Shown: positions 16,099 to 23,706 of the stretch, piece after piece
Layout of the letters: each line of letters starts with the position of its first letter
Position numbering within the stretch: the first letter of the stretch is position 1
NCBI GenBank assembly: GCA_021199655.1
Contig: JAJQHQ010000046.1
Span: 11,931 to 45,265 of the forward strand
Origin: Lachnospiraceae bacterium
Lineage (GTDB): Bacteria; Bacillota; Clostridia; Lachnospirales; Lachnospiraceae
Length of the DNA stretch: 33,335 nt
Reading direction: 5' to 3'
The notes under the pieces: model-generated
What the model was told of the DNA's origin: nothing
Database searches by the model: none
The model's input: the letters and a program-made list of their open reading frames with translations, nothing else
Position numbers and translations under genes: made by a program

Positions 16099-17061
16099 CT
16101 ATAAAATTCTGTACAATCGTTGCGCCGCGATCAGCGAATTGCGCACCATATCCTCCATGGCCTGATCCGTAAAATAGGCCGCGTGCGGCAGCATCAGCAC
16201 ATTCGGCATCGCGTTCAGGATCGCCATCTCGTGATGGTTCACCATCTGGTTTTTGTGGTCTCTGTAATAAATGCTGCGGTCACCGTCAAAGACATCCAGT
16301 CCCGCTCCGGCCAGATGACCGCTCTCCAATGCCTCGATCAGGGCTTCAGAATCGACCAGCGGCCCGCGCGCCGTATTGATCAGCACCGCGCCTTCTTTCA
16401 TGGCCTGCAGCCGCTCCCGGTTCATAAAGTGATACGTCTCATCGTTCGACGCAAGGTGCAAAGACAGAATGTCGCTCTTTTTCAAAAGTTTCTCCAGCGG
16501 GCAGTATTCCGCAAACGGCTCCATCTCCGGTTTTTTATGCCGGTTCCAGTAAAGCACCTTACATCCAAATCCCGCAAGATGCTGCGCTGTCGTAATACCA
16601 ATCCTTCCCGCACCTAAGATTCCCACCGTCATGTTCGGCAGTTCCCGTCCCCGAAGACCCGGCATAGTGTAATCCTGCCCGGCATAACGAAGCAGCATCG
16701 GCTTCACATGACGGAGCAGCATCAGCATCATCATAATCGCATAATCCGCCACACTCGCCGGCGAGTAGGAAATATTACTGACCGCAATCCCCAGCTGTTT
16801 CGCGTACGGCACATTCATATGTTCCATGCCGATGGTACGCGTCACGGCAATCCGGACGCCGTTGGCGTAATACTGATCCCACAGCTCGGGCGTCAGCACC
16901 GTGTCCGAAAGGACATTGATGCAGTCCATTCCTTTCGCCAGGTACATGTTGTCAAAGCCCGGCTTTTCTTCTGTCATCGTCAGCTCGATGTCATATTGGT
17001 CGTGATATTTCTCAAAAATCGGAATTTCCTCTTTGTCAACTGCAAAGGCAAGCATTTTCAT
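16099..17061 (-). CDS. D-lactate dehydrogenase-like 2-hydroxyacid dehydrogenase
   Basis: 320 residues of the D-2-hydroxyacid dehydrogenase family, closer to the lactate/VanH branch. It starts MKMLAFAVDKEEIPIFEKY, has the N-domain RTIGMEHMNVPYAKQLGI, the NAD loop VGILGAGRIGITTAQHL, INTARGPLVDSEALIEAL with the catalytic Arg, GLDVFDGDRSIYY with the Glu/Asp region, and LMLPHAAYFTDQAM with the catalytic His. It probably reduces pyruvate or a related 2-oxo acid to the D-hydroxy acid. It is only about 30% like the 13128 gene by eye, so they are not a recent duplication. No downstream vanA-like ligase is present, so a resistance role is not supported. Confidence 0.88.
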   Translation of the reverse strand: MKMLAFAVDKEEIPIFEKYHDQYDIELTMTEEKPGFDNMYLAKGMDCINVLSDTVLTPELWDQYYANGVRIAVTRTIGMEHMNVPYAKQLGIAVSNISYSPASVADYAIMMMLMLLRHVKPMLLRYAGQDYTMPGLRGRELPNMTVGILGAGRIGITTAQHLAGFGCKVLYWNRHKKPEMEPFAEYCPLEKLLKKSDILSLHLASNDETYHFMNRERLQAMKEGAVLINTARGPLVDSEALIEALESGHLAGAGLDVFDGDRSIYYRDHKNQMVNHHEMAILNAMPNVLMLPHAAYFTDQAMEDMVRNSLIAAQRLYRIL

Positions 17062-17299
17062 ATCGGTTCTCCATACACAGTCCGCAATTTTTCCGCCAAA
17101 GAAAAGGCATTTTCGCCTCTTATAAACGGATGTTCCTGCGGACGTATTTTCTGATGCTTAGTCTAACACACCATTAAGTCTAAACGCAACTGCTTCAATA
17201 AAAACTGCCTGACCCTTATCCTGCCCGGCATATTACTGATTCCCGCGTCGGCATCAGGCCGCAGCATTCTCCACAGCGCCAGTATGCCAATCTTCTCCT
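17062..17299. other. Intergenic region with the M20 gene terminator
   Basis: 238 bp between the lactate-dehydrogenase-like gene and the M20 gene. Read leftward from the M20 gene, a long hairpin ends in a T tract at about 17200. Nothing else is recognisable apart from the presumed promoter of the dehydrogenase. Confidence 0.4.
17199..17264 (-). terminator. Intrinsic terminator of the transporter/M20 operon
   Basis: On the minus strand CTG plus CCTGA (17254-17264) pairs with TCAGG plus CAG (17205-17212), with a 3-base bulge, and a TTTTTATT tract follows at once. The large loop can fold further (GCCG with CGGC). It lies about 35 bp after the last gene of the operon. Confidence 0.45.
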
Positions 17300-18553
17300 T
17301 TATCCCAGAGATGCAAGCAGTGCTTCCATGCTTTCATACGCAGGCTGAAAATCACCCGTATCCGGCGGATTATCCAGAAAATTAAGGGTATATCCGACCA
17401 TGGCTACCACCCCGTAAAGCAATCCCTTTTCATCCAGATCAAATTCGGGGGTGTGATGGTTGGCTCCCGACCCCAGTGCTTCATTTTGAATACCGACAAA
17501 GGTCTCCACTCCTGGATACATATTGCAAAGGTAACTGAATGTCTCTGAAGCCATCCAGGGTTTGCACTCGTACACCGCATCGCGACCAAGATACTGTTCC
17601 ACCGCCTGCAGAAAAAGACTGCGGCAGCCCGGATGATTGACGGTCGGAAGCAGTCGCTCCACAACCTCAAGGTCAAATGTACAGTAGTTCAAAGGGCATA
17701 CTGCCTGCGCAATTCTTTTAAATTCTTCAAAAAACTCCGCGCCGCATACACGATCGGTCATACGGATGCTTCCCTCACATGTCAGTACATCCGGAATCAG
17801 ATTGAAACGGGAACCCGCATGCAGTGAGCCGACAGACCAGGTCAGACTGGTATCTGGGCGCACATAACGCAGCCGCAGGGTTTCCAGATCTGAATAAATC
17901 TCATGGAAACAGTCAATCGTGCTGTGCGCCAGGTCCGGTCGGGAGCCATGCCCTCCCTGACCTTTAATCCTCAGCAGGAAATGATAATGCCCCGCCATAG
18001 CCGTTCCCGGACAGCAGGACAATTTCCCCGTGGGGATATCCCAGCGCACATGCGATGCGTAACAGGTATCTATTTTTGTCTGTTCCTTTGCAAACCAGGC
18101 ACATATTTTTTCCACATTACGATGTCCCTCCTCGCCTTCCTCAAACATCAGGATCACCGATCCCTGAAGCTCCCGCTCCAGAGATTTCAGCAGTCGGGCC
18201 GCTGTCAGCAGCATTGCAGTATGCCCGTCATGCCCGCATGCGTGCATGACTCCCGGAATTTTCGAGATACAGATCCTTGGACCTTTCAGATTGTGTTCCG
18301 CCTCCAAAATGGGCAGCGCGTCCATATCCGCTCTCAGAAGGACAGTCCTGCCTTCCTTTGCCCCTTTCAGATATCCAAGGATTCCTCCGCCCGGTACAAC
18401 CGTGTAAGGAACCTTCATACTCTCCAGCTGCCGGGTAATCTCAGCCATCGTCTCCACCTGTTCCGCCGGGCCGCTCTCCGGGTATTCATGAAAATGCCGC
18501 CGCATCGAAACGGTGTAATCAAATTCTTTTTTCGCCATATCAAAAATATCCAT
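17300..18553 (-). CDS. M20-family amidohydrolase (peptidase M20D type)
   Basis: A metal-dependent amidohydrolase of the family that removes N-acyl groups from amino acids (hippurate, indoleacetyl-amino acids, N-acyl amino acids, N-acetyl-diaminopimelate). Motifs: LRADMDALP (73-81) and HACGHDGHTAML (104-115), with further ligands in FEEGEEG (about 136-142) and the C-terminal His in NHHTPEF. The 417-residue length is normal. ATG 18553 is preferred to the GTG at 18559 because AAGGA then lies nine bases upstream. As the last gene after an amino-acid ABC transporter and an aminotransferase, it most likely hydrolyses an imported conjugated amino acid. The substrate is inferred only from context. 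Confidence 0.85.
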   Translation of the reverse strand: MDIFDMAKKEFDYTVSMRRHFHEYPESGPAEQVETMAEITRQLESMKVPYTVVPGGGILGYLKGAKEGRTVLLRADMDALPILEAEHNLKGPRICISKIPGVMHACGHDGHTAMLLTAARLLKSLERELQGSVILMFEEGEEGHRNVEKICAWFAKEQTKIDTCYASHVRWDIPTGKLSCCPGTAMAGHYHFLLRIKGQGGHGSRPDLAHSTIDCFHEIYSDLETLRLRYVRPDTSLTWSVGSLHAGSRFNLIPDVLTCEGSIRMTDRVCGAEFFEEFKRIAQAVCPLNYCTFDLEVVERLLPTVNHPGCRSLFLQAVEQYLGRDAVYECKPWMASETFSYLCNMYPGVETFVGIQNEALGSGANHHTPEFDLDEKGLLYGVVAMVGYTLNFLDNPPDTGDFQPAYESMEALLASLG

Positions 18554-18617
18554 AACCACTCATCCTTCTCCCACGTTTTACCGCATTTCATCCTTTTCTA
18601 GTAAAGCTGCTGCATCT

Positions 18618-19358
18618 TCACTCTTTTTTCGCCACTGCACGCAGAAACTGCTGTGTCCTGGGATTCTGCGAATGGTCAAATACATCAGACGGTTTACCCT
18701 GCTCTACCACAACACCGCCGTCCATAAATACGACCCGGTCTGCCACTTCCCGCGCAAAATCCATTTCATGTGTCACAACCGCCATAGTGATTCCCGTCCT
18801 GGCGACATCCTTCATGACAGAAAGCACCTCGCCTACCAGTTCCGGATCCAGCGCTGCCGTCGGCTCATCAAACAGAATTGCGTGCGGCTTTAGCGCCAGT
18901 CCCCTTGCAATCCCAACTCGCTGCTGCTGACCGCCTGAGAGCTGCGACGGATAATAATTCATACGTTCTCCCATCCCCACAATATTCAGATAATGTTCCG
19001 CAATCTCCTTTGCCTCATTTTTCTGCTTTTTCTGCACAATCGTAAGACCGGCCATGACATTTTCCAGAGCCGTTTTATTGCGAAACAGATTATAATTCTG
19101 AAATACCATCGTGCTGTTTTTTCGAAGCGCCTGCACTTCCTTTTTAGTACAGGATGCAGAATCCACTTTTACATCCCCTACCTGAACGGCCCCCTTTGTA
19201 GGCCGTTCCAGATAGTTTGTGCAGCGCAGCAGTGTTGTTTTTCCGGAACCGGATGGGCCTAAGATACACACCACTTCTCCTGTCGCGATTTCAAAATTCA
19301 CACCTTTTAATACTTCCAGATCCCCAAATATTTTATGGATGTTTTCATATCTGATCAT
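18618..19358 (-). CDS. Polar amino acid ABC transporter, ATP-binding protein
   Basis: A cytoplasmic ATPase that drives the permease encoded just upstream. Walker A is GPSGSGKTTLLR, the Q-loop lies in MVFQNYNLFRN, the signature is LSGGQQQRVGIARGLA, Walker B is HAILFDEPTAALDPE and the H-loop is VVTHEMDFA. This is the GlnQ/HisP/TcyN type of 240-250 residues. The start at 19358 (MIRYENIH) has GGAGG seven bases upstream. It follows the permease gene by 33 bp. Confidence 0.92.
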   Translation of the reverse strand: MIRYENIHKIFGDLEVLKGVNFEIATGEVVCILGPSGSGKTTLLRCTNYLERPTKGAVQVGDVKVDSASCTKKEVQALRKNSTMVFQNYNLFRNKTALENVMAGLTIVQKKQKNEAKEIAEHYLNIVGMGERMNYYPSQLSGGQQQRVGIARGLALKPHAILFDEPTAALDPELVGEVLSVMKDVARTGITMAVVTHEMDFAREVADRVVFMDGGVVVEQGKPSDVFDHSQNPRTQQFLRAVAKKE

Positions 19359-19391
19359 CTGCTTTCCTCCCGCCATCCGGCCATTTCCCTG

Positions 19392-20060
19392 TCAATAGAT
19401 TGCATTGGCTTTATGCTCGATCATCTTCTGCACTGCCACAAAGATCATGTTCAGCGCCCAATACAGAATCAACACGCAAAGATAGACTTCTATAAACCGA
19501 TAGGTCTTATTCGCGAGCATTTTCGCGCGAAGCATCATGTCCACTACGCCAACCATCGAGCAAAGCGACGACCCCTTAAAGCATTCGATAAAATTGTTCA
19601 TCAGTGACGGCACCGCCAGACGAAACGCCTGCGGAAGCACCACATGGATATATCCCTGTATCGAGGTCATGCCGCAGGTAATGCAAGCTTCCATCTGACC
19701 CTTGTCCACGGAAAGAATCGCGCCGCGGATCGTCTCCGACATATAGGCGGAATAAGAAAGCGCCAGACACAGCACAGCCTGCGTGGTAAGTGACAGCTGA
19801 TTGATTCCCGGCATATAGGGAAAAATCCCGTAACAGAATAAAAACAGCTGCGCCAGAAGCGGAGTCCCGCGGAAAAGAGACAGCCACACTTTTAATACAG
19901 TCTGTATGACCCGGTTCTTCGTCATCGCAATGACCGCCAGCAGAATCGCCAGTACAAACGCGGAAGCAAAAGAAGCAAATGTAACAAAGAGCGTCACCCT
20001 CATACATTCTATTATTGGAAGGAACGCATCTGCAAAGTAGCTCATCGAAAAATGATACAT
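19392..20060 (-). CDS. Polar amino acid ABC transporter, permease protein
   Basis: 222 residues with about five membrane helices. The first is MRVTLFVTFASFASAFVLAI, typical of the HisM/GlnP family, and SLFRGTPLLAQLFLFCYG is the family's conserved cytoplasmic-facing segment. The EAA loop that contacts the ATPase is EACITCGMTSIQGYIHVVLP. A single permease gene is present, so the channel should be a homodimer. GGAGG lies seven bases before the ATG. The substrate cannot be deduced. Confidence 0.92.
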   Translation of the reverse strand: MYHFSMSYFADAFLPIIECMRVTLFVTFASFASAFVLAILLAVIAMTKNRVIQTVLKVWLSLFRGTPLLAQLFLFCYGIFPYMPGINQLSLTTQAVLCLALSYSAYMSETIRGAILSVDKGQMEACITCGMTSIQGYIHVVLPQAFRLAVPSLMNNFIECFKGSSLCSMVGVVDMMLRAKMLANKTYRFIEVYLCVLILYWALNMIFVAVQKMIEHKANAIY

Positions 20061-20110
20061 AAGTCAACCTCCTCCCCTTGTTCAGAAGTTTTTCGTCAAC
20101 GGAAAAATCA

Positions 20111-20143
20111 GGATGCGTCCGTCAGATTTCGCCGGGCGCATCC
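20111..20143 (-). terminator. Attenuating hairpin between binding-protein and permease genes
   Basis: On the minus strand GGATGCG-C-CCG pairs with CGG-A-CGCATCC around an 11-base loop, and TGATTTTT follows. Such a weak terminator or 3' stabilising hairpin just after a binding-protein gene commonly lowers expression of the permease relative to the more abundant binding protein. That role is inferred. Confidence 0.5.
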
Positions 20144-20183
20144 TGCCAGAACAGATTTTTATTCGTCTATCCTGAATAGACAA

Positions 20184-21152
20184 CTACTCTTCTTCATAGC
20201 TCTGCCATGCGTCATCGCCGGTCGTGGTGACATAATTCACCTCCCCTTCCGGAAGGGCTGTCACATCCATGTCAAACCATTTCATGGAAAAAGTTTCCAG
20301 CGTTCCGTCCTCATGCATCAACTCAATCAGATCATTAAACGCATTAATGTATTCTTTGTTGGATTCCACACGTGCCCAGCCATAAACGATCGGCATGTTT
20401 TTCCACTGCACATCCTGAATATGGAGGATGTCGCCGTTTCCGGACTGCGCCACCGCGTAAGCGCAGGTCGACGTACACTGGAACTCCGCGTCTGCCTGCT
20501 TCTGGACTACCGCCGGAATCAATACTGCCGCTGAGTCGAGCACCAGCTCGTTGATAATAATCCCGTTTTCTGCCTGCTGTTCGATCACTTCTTCCAATAC
20601 CAGAGTCGCGTTAGAACCAGCCTCACCGGCAATCGTCTTGCCGTCCCAGAAGGTCATGTCGCCATCCTCCGGAATCCCATCCTCTGTCCTGGAAACGATG
20701 GAATAAGACTCCCATGCGTAGGTGTTGGTAAACCAGTAAAGACCCAGACGATCATCATTGACAGTCGTCAGATTGGCAATTGTGTCAATGACACCGTTCT
20801 GCAGCATTCCCCACAGGGACGCATATTCCGACACTGTCCATTCAATCGTAATGCCATAGTAATCACAGATGTAATTCATAACATCGATGTCCATACCCTC
20901 CGGATTTCCCGTGCCGTCATCCATGGTCCATCCGGCCTGTGCGCATCCGGTACCAATCTTCAATGTCGTTCCGGCTAAAGACGCGTATTTTTCCTTTAAA
21001 TCCTCCCCTTCAGCAACTGTCAGAGTCTCTTCCGTCCCGCTTTCTTCTTCAGCTGCGGCCAGAATACCTGTTGACCCGCAGAACACCAGAGATGCCGCCA
21101 TGCTTACAGCTGCCAGACTGCTTAAAAGCTTTCTTCCAAATCTTTTTTTCAT
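20184..21152 (-). CDS. Amino acid ABC transporter, substrate-binding protein
   Basis: 322 residues of the bacterial extracellular solute-binding family 3. The N-terminus is a secretion signal: KKR-rich start, hydrophobic LLSSLAAVSMAASLVF. A Cys at 25 follows LVF, an imperfect lipobox, so lipid anchoring is likely but not certain; ordinary cleavage after ILAAA is the alternative. The mature part has LKIGTGCAQAGW, GMDIDVMNYICDYYG and DTIANLTTVNDDR, the usual ligand-lobe pattern. An acidic linker (AAEEESGTEETL) follows the signal. GGAGG lies just before the ATG. Its gene has its own leader and probable promoter at 21214-21317. Confidence 0.9.
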   Translation of the reverse strand: MKKRFGRKLLSSLAAVSMAASLVFCGSTGILAAAEEESGTEETLTVAEGEDLKEKYASLAGTTLKIGTGCAQAGWTMDDGTGNPEGMDIDVMNYICDYYGITIEWTVSEYASLWGMLQNGVIDTIANLTTVNDDRLGLYWFTNTYAWESYSIVSRTEDGIPEDGDMTFWDGKTIAGEAGSNATLVLEEVIEQQAENGIIINELVLDSAAVLIPAVVQKQADAEFQCTSTCAYAVAQSGNGDILHIQDVQWKNMPIVYGWARVESNKEYINAFNDLIELMHEDGTLETFSMKWFDMDVTALPEGEVNYVTTTGDDAWQSYEEE

Positions 21153-21213
21153 GATAATTCCTCCTCTTGTTTTGAAACTGAAAAATGAATGGTTACGTGT
21201 ATTTATATATAAA

Positions 21214-21283
21214 AAAGGTGCCTTCTGCAGTTATGATATTTCATGGTCTTCATGAAACGCTCTTTGCTGTCAAAAGCACCTTT
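21214..21283 (-). promoter_or_regulatory. Leader attenuator before the binding-protein gene, riboswitch-like
   Basis: Read leftward, AAAGGTGC (21276-21283) pairs with GCACCTTT (21214-21221), and a T run follows at once (21211-21216). The stem can extend inward through U-A and wobble pairs (TTTT against GAAG) to CAG/CTG. The enclosed part carries a perfect TTTCATG/CATGAAA hairpin (21239-21257). The transcript predicted from the promoter just upstream would start almost at the 5' arm, so the RNA would begin as a folded domain closed by a terminator. I do not recognise S-box, T-box, lysine, glycine, purine or guanidine consensus sequences. A plain terminator of the aminotransferase transcript is the alternative. 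Confidence 0.5.
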
Positions 21284-21289
21284 GCTCAC

Positions 21290-21317
21290 ACTATAACATT
21301 TCCCAGATAACTGTTCA
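21290..21317 (-). promoter_or_regulatory. Probable promoter of the binding-protein gene
   Basis: The minus strand has TGTTATAGT (21290-21298), an extended -10 (TG-T-TATAGT). At 16 bp upstream is TGAACA (21312-21317), four of six matches to the -35. The -35 lies within copy F of the 25-bp dispersed repeat. Confidence 0.45.
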
Positions 21318-21332
21318 GTATCTTCACATTAA
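21308..21332. repeat. 25-bp dispersed quasi-palindrome, copy F
   Basis: Reads TAACTGTTCAGTATC then TTCACATTAA, in the same orientation as the others. It lies between the aminotransferase and the binding-protein gene and overlaps the presumed -35. Confidence 0.7.
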
Positions 21333-21366
21333 CTCACTGAAAATCCGGGGGAAGCGCATTTTATTT

Positions 21367-22542
21367 TCATCGCCCGTCATCGGCAATATTCCTGCAAAAT
21401 TCCGCAATTCTGCGCACACCCTCTATGATATCATCCATGCTGACCGCATAAGAAATCCGAATATATTTACTCCCGTCTCTGGCGCCAAAATGATCTCCGG
21501 GAACAACAGCCACATGCTCTTCCTCCAAAAGGCGGTCGGAAAATTCAATTGCCGTAAGCCCTGTGCCGCTGATGTTTACAAATATATAAAACGCGCCCTT
21601 CGGTCTGATACAGCTAAGCCCCAGAATCCGGTTGATCCCGGTGTAAATATAATCCCGTCGCTTTTCATATTCCCGGCACATTTCAGAACAATGATCCAGT
21701 CCGCTTCGAAAAGCCTCTATGGCACCTCTCTGGCTGAATGTCACTCCTGCGGAGTAAACACCTTCAGTCAGCTTTGTCATAAGGGCAATCAGATGCTCCG
21801 GCCCCGCGCCGAACCCCACACGAAATCCGGTCATCGCAAAGGTCTTGGAACAGCTGTCCACGATCAGGGTTCTCTGTGCCATCCCTTCCAGCGACGCTAT
21901 ACTATGATATTCCTCCCCGTCAAAAAGGATATGACTATACACCTCATCGCTGATAATGTTCAGATCGTACTCCAAAGCCAGCTTTGCAATTTCACTAAGA
22001 GCCTCCTGGGAAATCACTCCTCCTGTCGGGTTACACGGCGAATTCAGGATCAGTGCTTTGGTCTTCGGAGTAATCGCTTCACGTAAAGACTCCGGTGTCA
22101 TTACAAAGTCGTCTTTTTCGTAAACCTCCACCGGAACGGTGGTACCATGACACATTGCAATCATCTGGCTGTAATTGCTGAAATAGGGAGCGCTTACAAG
22201 CACTTCATCTCCCGGATCCACCATACAGAGCAGTCCCAGAAACAACGATGCCATACCGCCCGCCGTGACAATGACGTTCTCCGTTTCATAATGAACACCG
22301 GTAGTTTCGGTCAGATACTCTGCGTAAATACCGCGCAGTTCAGTAATCCCCGCGCCCGGCGCATATCTGGTATCACGCTGATCCAGCGCTGTTTTTGCCG
22401 CCTCGATCACAGAATCAGGCGGATCAAAATCCGGTTCCCCGACCGCAAAAGAAATGACCTCCTCCATCCTGGAAACACGGACCATCATATCCCGAATCGG
22501 CGATGCCGGTATATTTTCCGCAACCCTGGCATATTTCATCAT
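21367..22542 (-). CDS. Class I/II pyridoxal-phosphate aminotransferase
   Basis: 391 residues of the fold-type I aminotransferase family (AspC/PatA-like). Segments: ISFAVGEPDFDPP at the N-terminus, RYAPGAGITELR, the Asn-Pro-Thr-Gly segment LNSPCNPTGGVIS, SDEVYSHILFDG with the Asp that binds the pyridine nitrogen, the Schiff-base lysine in VDSCSKTFAMTGFRVG, and the C-terminal Arg in KYIRISYAVS, which binds the substrate carboxylate. It transfers the amino group between an amino acid and a 2-oxo acid; the donor is unknown. GGAG lies nine bases before the ATG. Lying beside an amino acid transporter and an amidohydrolase, it should act on the released amino acid. Confidence 0.9.
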   Translation of the reverse strand: MMKYARVAENIPASPIRDMMVRVSRMEEVISFAVGEPDFDPPDSVIEAAKTALDQRDTRYAPGAGITELRGIYAEYLTETTGVHYETENVIVTAGGMASLFLGLLCMVDPGDEVLVSAPYFSNYSQMIAMCHGTTVPVEVYEKDDFVMTPESLREAITPKTKALILNSPCNPTGGVISQEALSEIAKLALEYDLNIISDEVYSHILFDGEEYHSIASLEGMAQRTLIVDSCSKTFAMTGFRVGFGAGPEHLIALMTKLTEGVYSAGVTFSQRGAIEAFRSGLDHCSEMCREYEKRRDYIYTGINRILGLSCIRPKGAFYIFVNISGTGLTAIEFSDRLLEEEHVAVVPGDHFGARDGSKYIRISYAVSMDDIIEGVRRIAEFCRNIADDGR

Positions 22543-22601
22543 AGCTTTTCACTCCTTTACATATTACAGCAGGCCAGCCCGAACCCCAAAGCGAACTTGC
22601 C

Positions 22602-23471
22602 TTACAGAATCATATCGCAAATGATACGTACAAATAGCAGGATCAATACCAGAATAAACATGGGACGTATCACTTTTGCCCCTTTTTTCAGCGCCAGACC
22701 CGCCCCCAGATAATTGCCGGCCACGTTAAAAACTGAAGCACAGACAACCGCGTTCCACACCACCATTCCTGAAAGCGCATAGGTCAGCGAAGCCGTGAAA
22801 GTAGCGGCCGTACCGCATACTTTGGCATTTCCGGACGCGCCGACCAAATCCAGCTTCAGAAATACTGCAAAGCTCAGCAGTACGAAGGTTCCACCTCCGG
22901 CACCATAGAACCCGATATACGCTCCTAAGAACAATCCGATCAGTACTGACCGTATGATCATCTGCTTTTTTGACAGAGTATCAATGCGGTTCTCTTTCCC
23001 AAAATCTTTGTTCACAAGAATCAGCACCGCCACAACCGGCAGCATAAGCAGCATGATGTATCGAAGATACTCCTCCGGAATCAGAAGATTTAATCTTGCC
23101 CCGAGCAACGAACCGATCACAGCGTTTACGGCAGAAAGAATGGCCGTAAACCAGTAGATCTTCCCTCCCCTCATATAGCGAATCAGCGCAGTGACAGCTC
23201 CCAGAAGGCAGGCACACTGGTTCGTTCCCGCTACAAGATGAACAGGAAAGCCAATCAGCAGAAATGTCGGCAGGGTTAAAAGACCGCCTCCGCCGGAAAC
23301 CGCATCTATCCCGACGCCATCTTTGATACAAGAGATTTCTGTGTAAGTCGGGGCAGAAGTGGCTGAAATGCTTGAAAAACGGGCATTTCTGCGACTTTTG
23401 CTCCGCGCGCAGGCAGGGAAAATCCCGCTGCTCGACATTCTGAAATTTTGTCTTACTGCTGCCGTCTGCAT
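22602..23471 (-). CDS. TauE/SafE-family anion permease with abnormal N-terminus
   Basis: From VGIDAVSGGGGLLTLPTFLLIG onward it is a typical TauE/SafE protein, with seven further hydrophobic segments, the repeat-unit signature FYGAGGGTFVLLS near the middle and a short C-terminus. Family members export sulfite, sulfoacetate or other organic anions. Family proteins normally start with a hydrophobic helix ending in AGFVDxxxGGGG. Here that helix is replaced by about 55 polar residues (RQNFRMSSSGIF..RNARFSSISATSAPT), so membrane segment 1 looks lost. The start at 23471 (MQTAAVRQ) is a guess; frames upstream run through a tandem repeat. The gene may be a 5'-rearranged, possibly non-functional copy. 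The aminotransferase starts 60 bp after its stop. Confidence 0.7.
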   Translation of the reverse strand: MQTAAVRQNFRMSSSGIFPACARSKSRRNARFSSISATSAPTYTEISCIKDGVGIDAVSGGGGLLTLPTFLLIGFPVHLVAGTNQCACLLGAVTALIRYMRGGKIYWFTAILSAVNAVIGSLLGARLNLLIPEEYLRYIMLLMLPVVAVLILVNKDFGKENRIDTLSKKQMIIRSVLIGLFLGAYIGFYGAGGGTFVLLSFAVFLKLDLVGASGNAKVCGTAATFTASLTYALSGMVVWNAVVCASVFNVAGNYLGAGLALKKGAKVIRPMFILVLILLFVRIICDMIL

Positions 23472-23501
23472 AGGTTTTGTCCCCACCTTCCTTTCTATCA
23501 A

Positions 23502-23573
23502 AGCTATCGCCAAAAAGTATGAGCTATCGCCAAAAGGTTTAGCTATCGCCAAAAGGTTTAGCTATCGCCAAAA
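23502..23573. repeat. Four-copy 19/20-bp tandem repeat at the boundary of the accessory region
   Basis: AGCTATCGCCAAAA occurs at 23502, 23522, 23541 and 23560, so the spacing is 20, 19, 19. Copies two to four share the linker GGTTT. The array lies between the presumed TauE start and a TAAAAT box with TGC before it (minus strand, 23588-23596). It is where GC-richer housekeeping DNA gives way to the AT-richer accessory part. Spacers are too short and too alike for a CRISPR array. An operator array or a recombination scar are possible. Confidence 0.85.
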
Positions 23574-23620
23574 TGTGTCCCTGTCTCATTTTAGCATAGC
23601 CTTTCCGAAATCACACCCAG

Positions 23621-23700
23621 TCAGTCTTCATTCTCCAAAGATTTAAGCGTTTTTCCGTCAGGCGTTTTCCAGCTGATCAAACCGCTTGCACTCTTGCCTA
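23621..23700 (-). pseudogene. C-terminal remnant of a DUF4357-like protein
   Basis: Directly after the DpnII-type gene a minus-strand frame reads SASGLISWKTPDGKTLKSLE.., ending at a TGA (23621). The GxxxWKxxDGKTL pattern resembles the end of DUF4357 domains, which occur at the C-terminus of GIY-YIG-type and other restriction-linked proteins. It has no start and only about 24 codons, so it is a broken gene end. The match is from memory of the motif and needs a profile search. Confidence 0.35.
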
Positions 23701-23706
23701 TAGGTA

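Noticed and set aside
16099-17061. Lactate dehydrogenase-like gene as vanH of a vancomycin-resistance cluster
   Set aside because: No D-Ala-D-Lac ligase or vanX-like gene is adjacent; a metabolic dehydrogenase is more likely.
21367-22542. Aminotransferase plus M20 gene as a diaminopimelate (N-acetyl) pathway pair
   Set aside because: Both families are broad, the transporter context points to catabolism, and no other lysine-pathway gene is near.
23502-23573. Four-copy repeat as a CRISPR array
   Set aside because: The intervals are 5-6 bp and nearly identical, and no cas genes are present.
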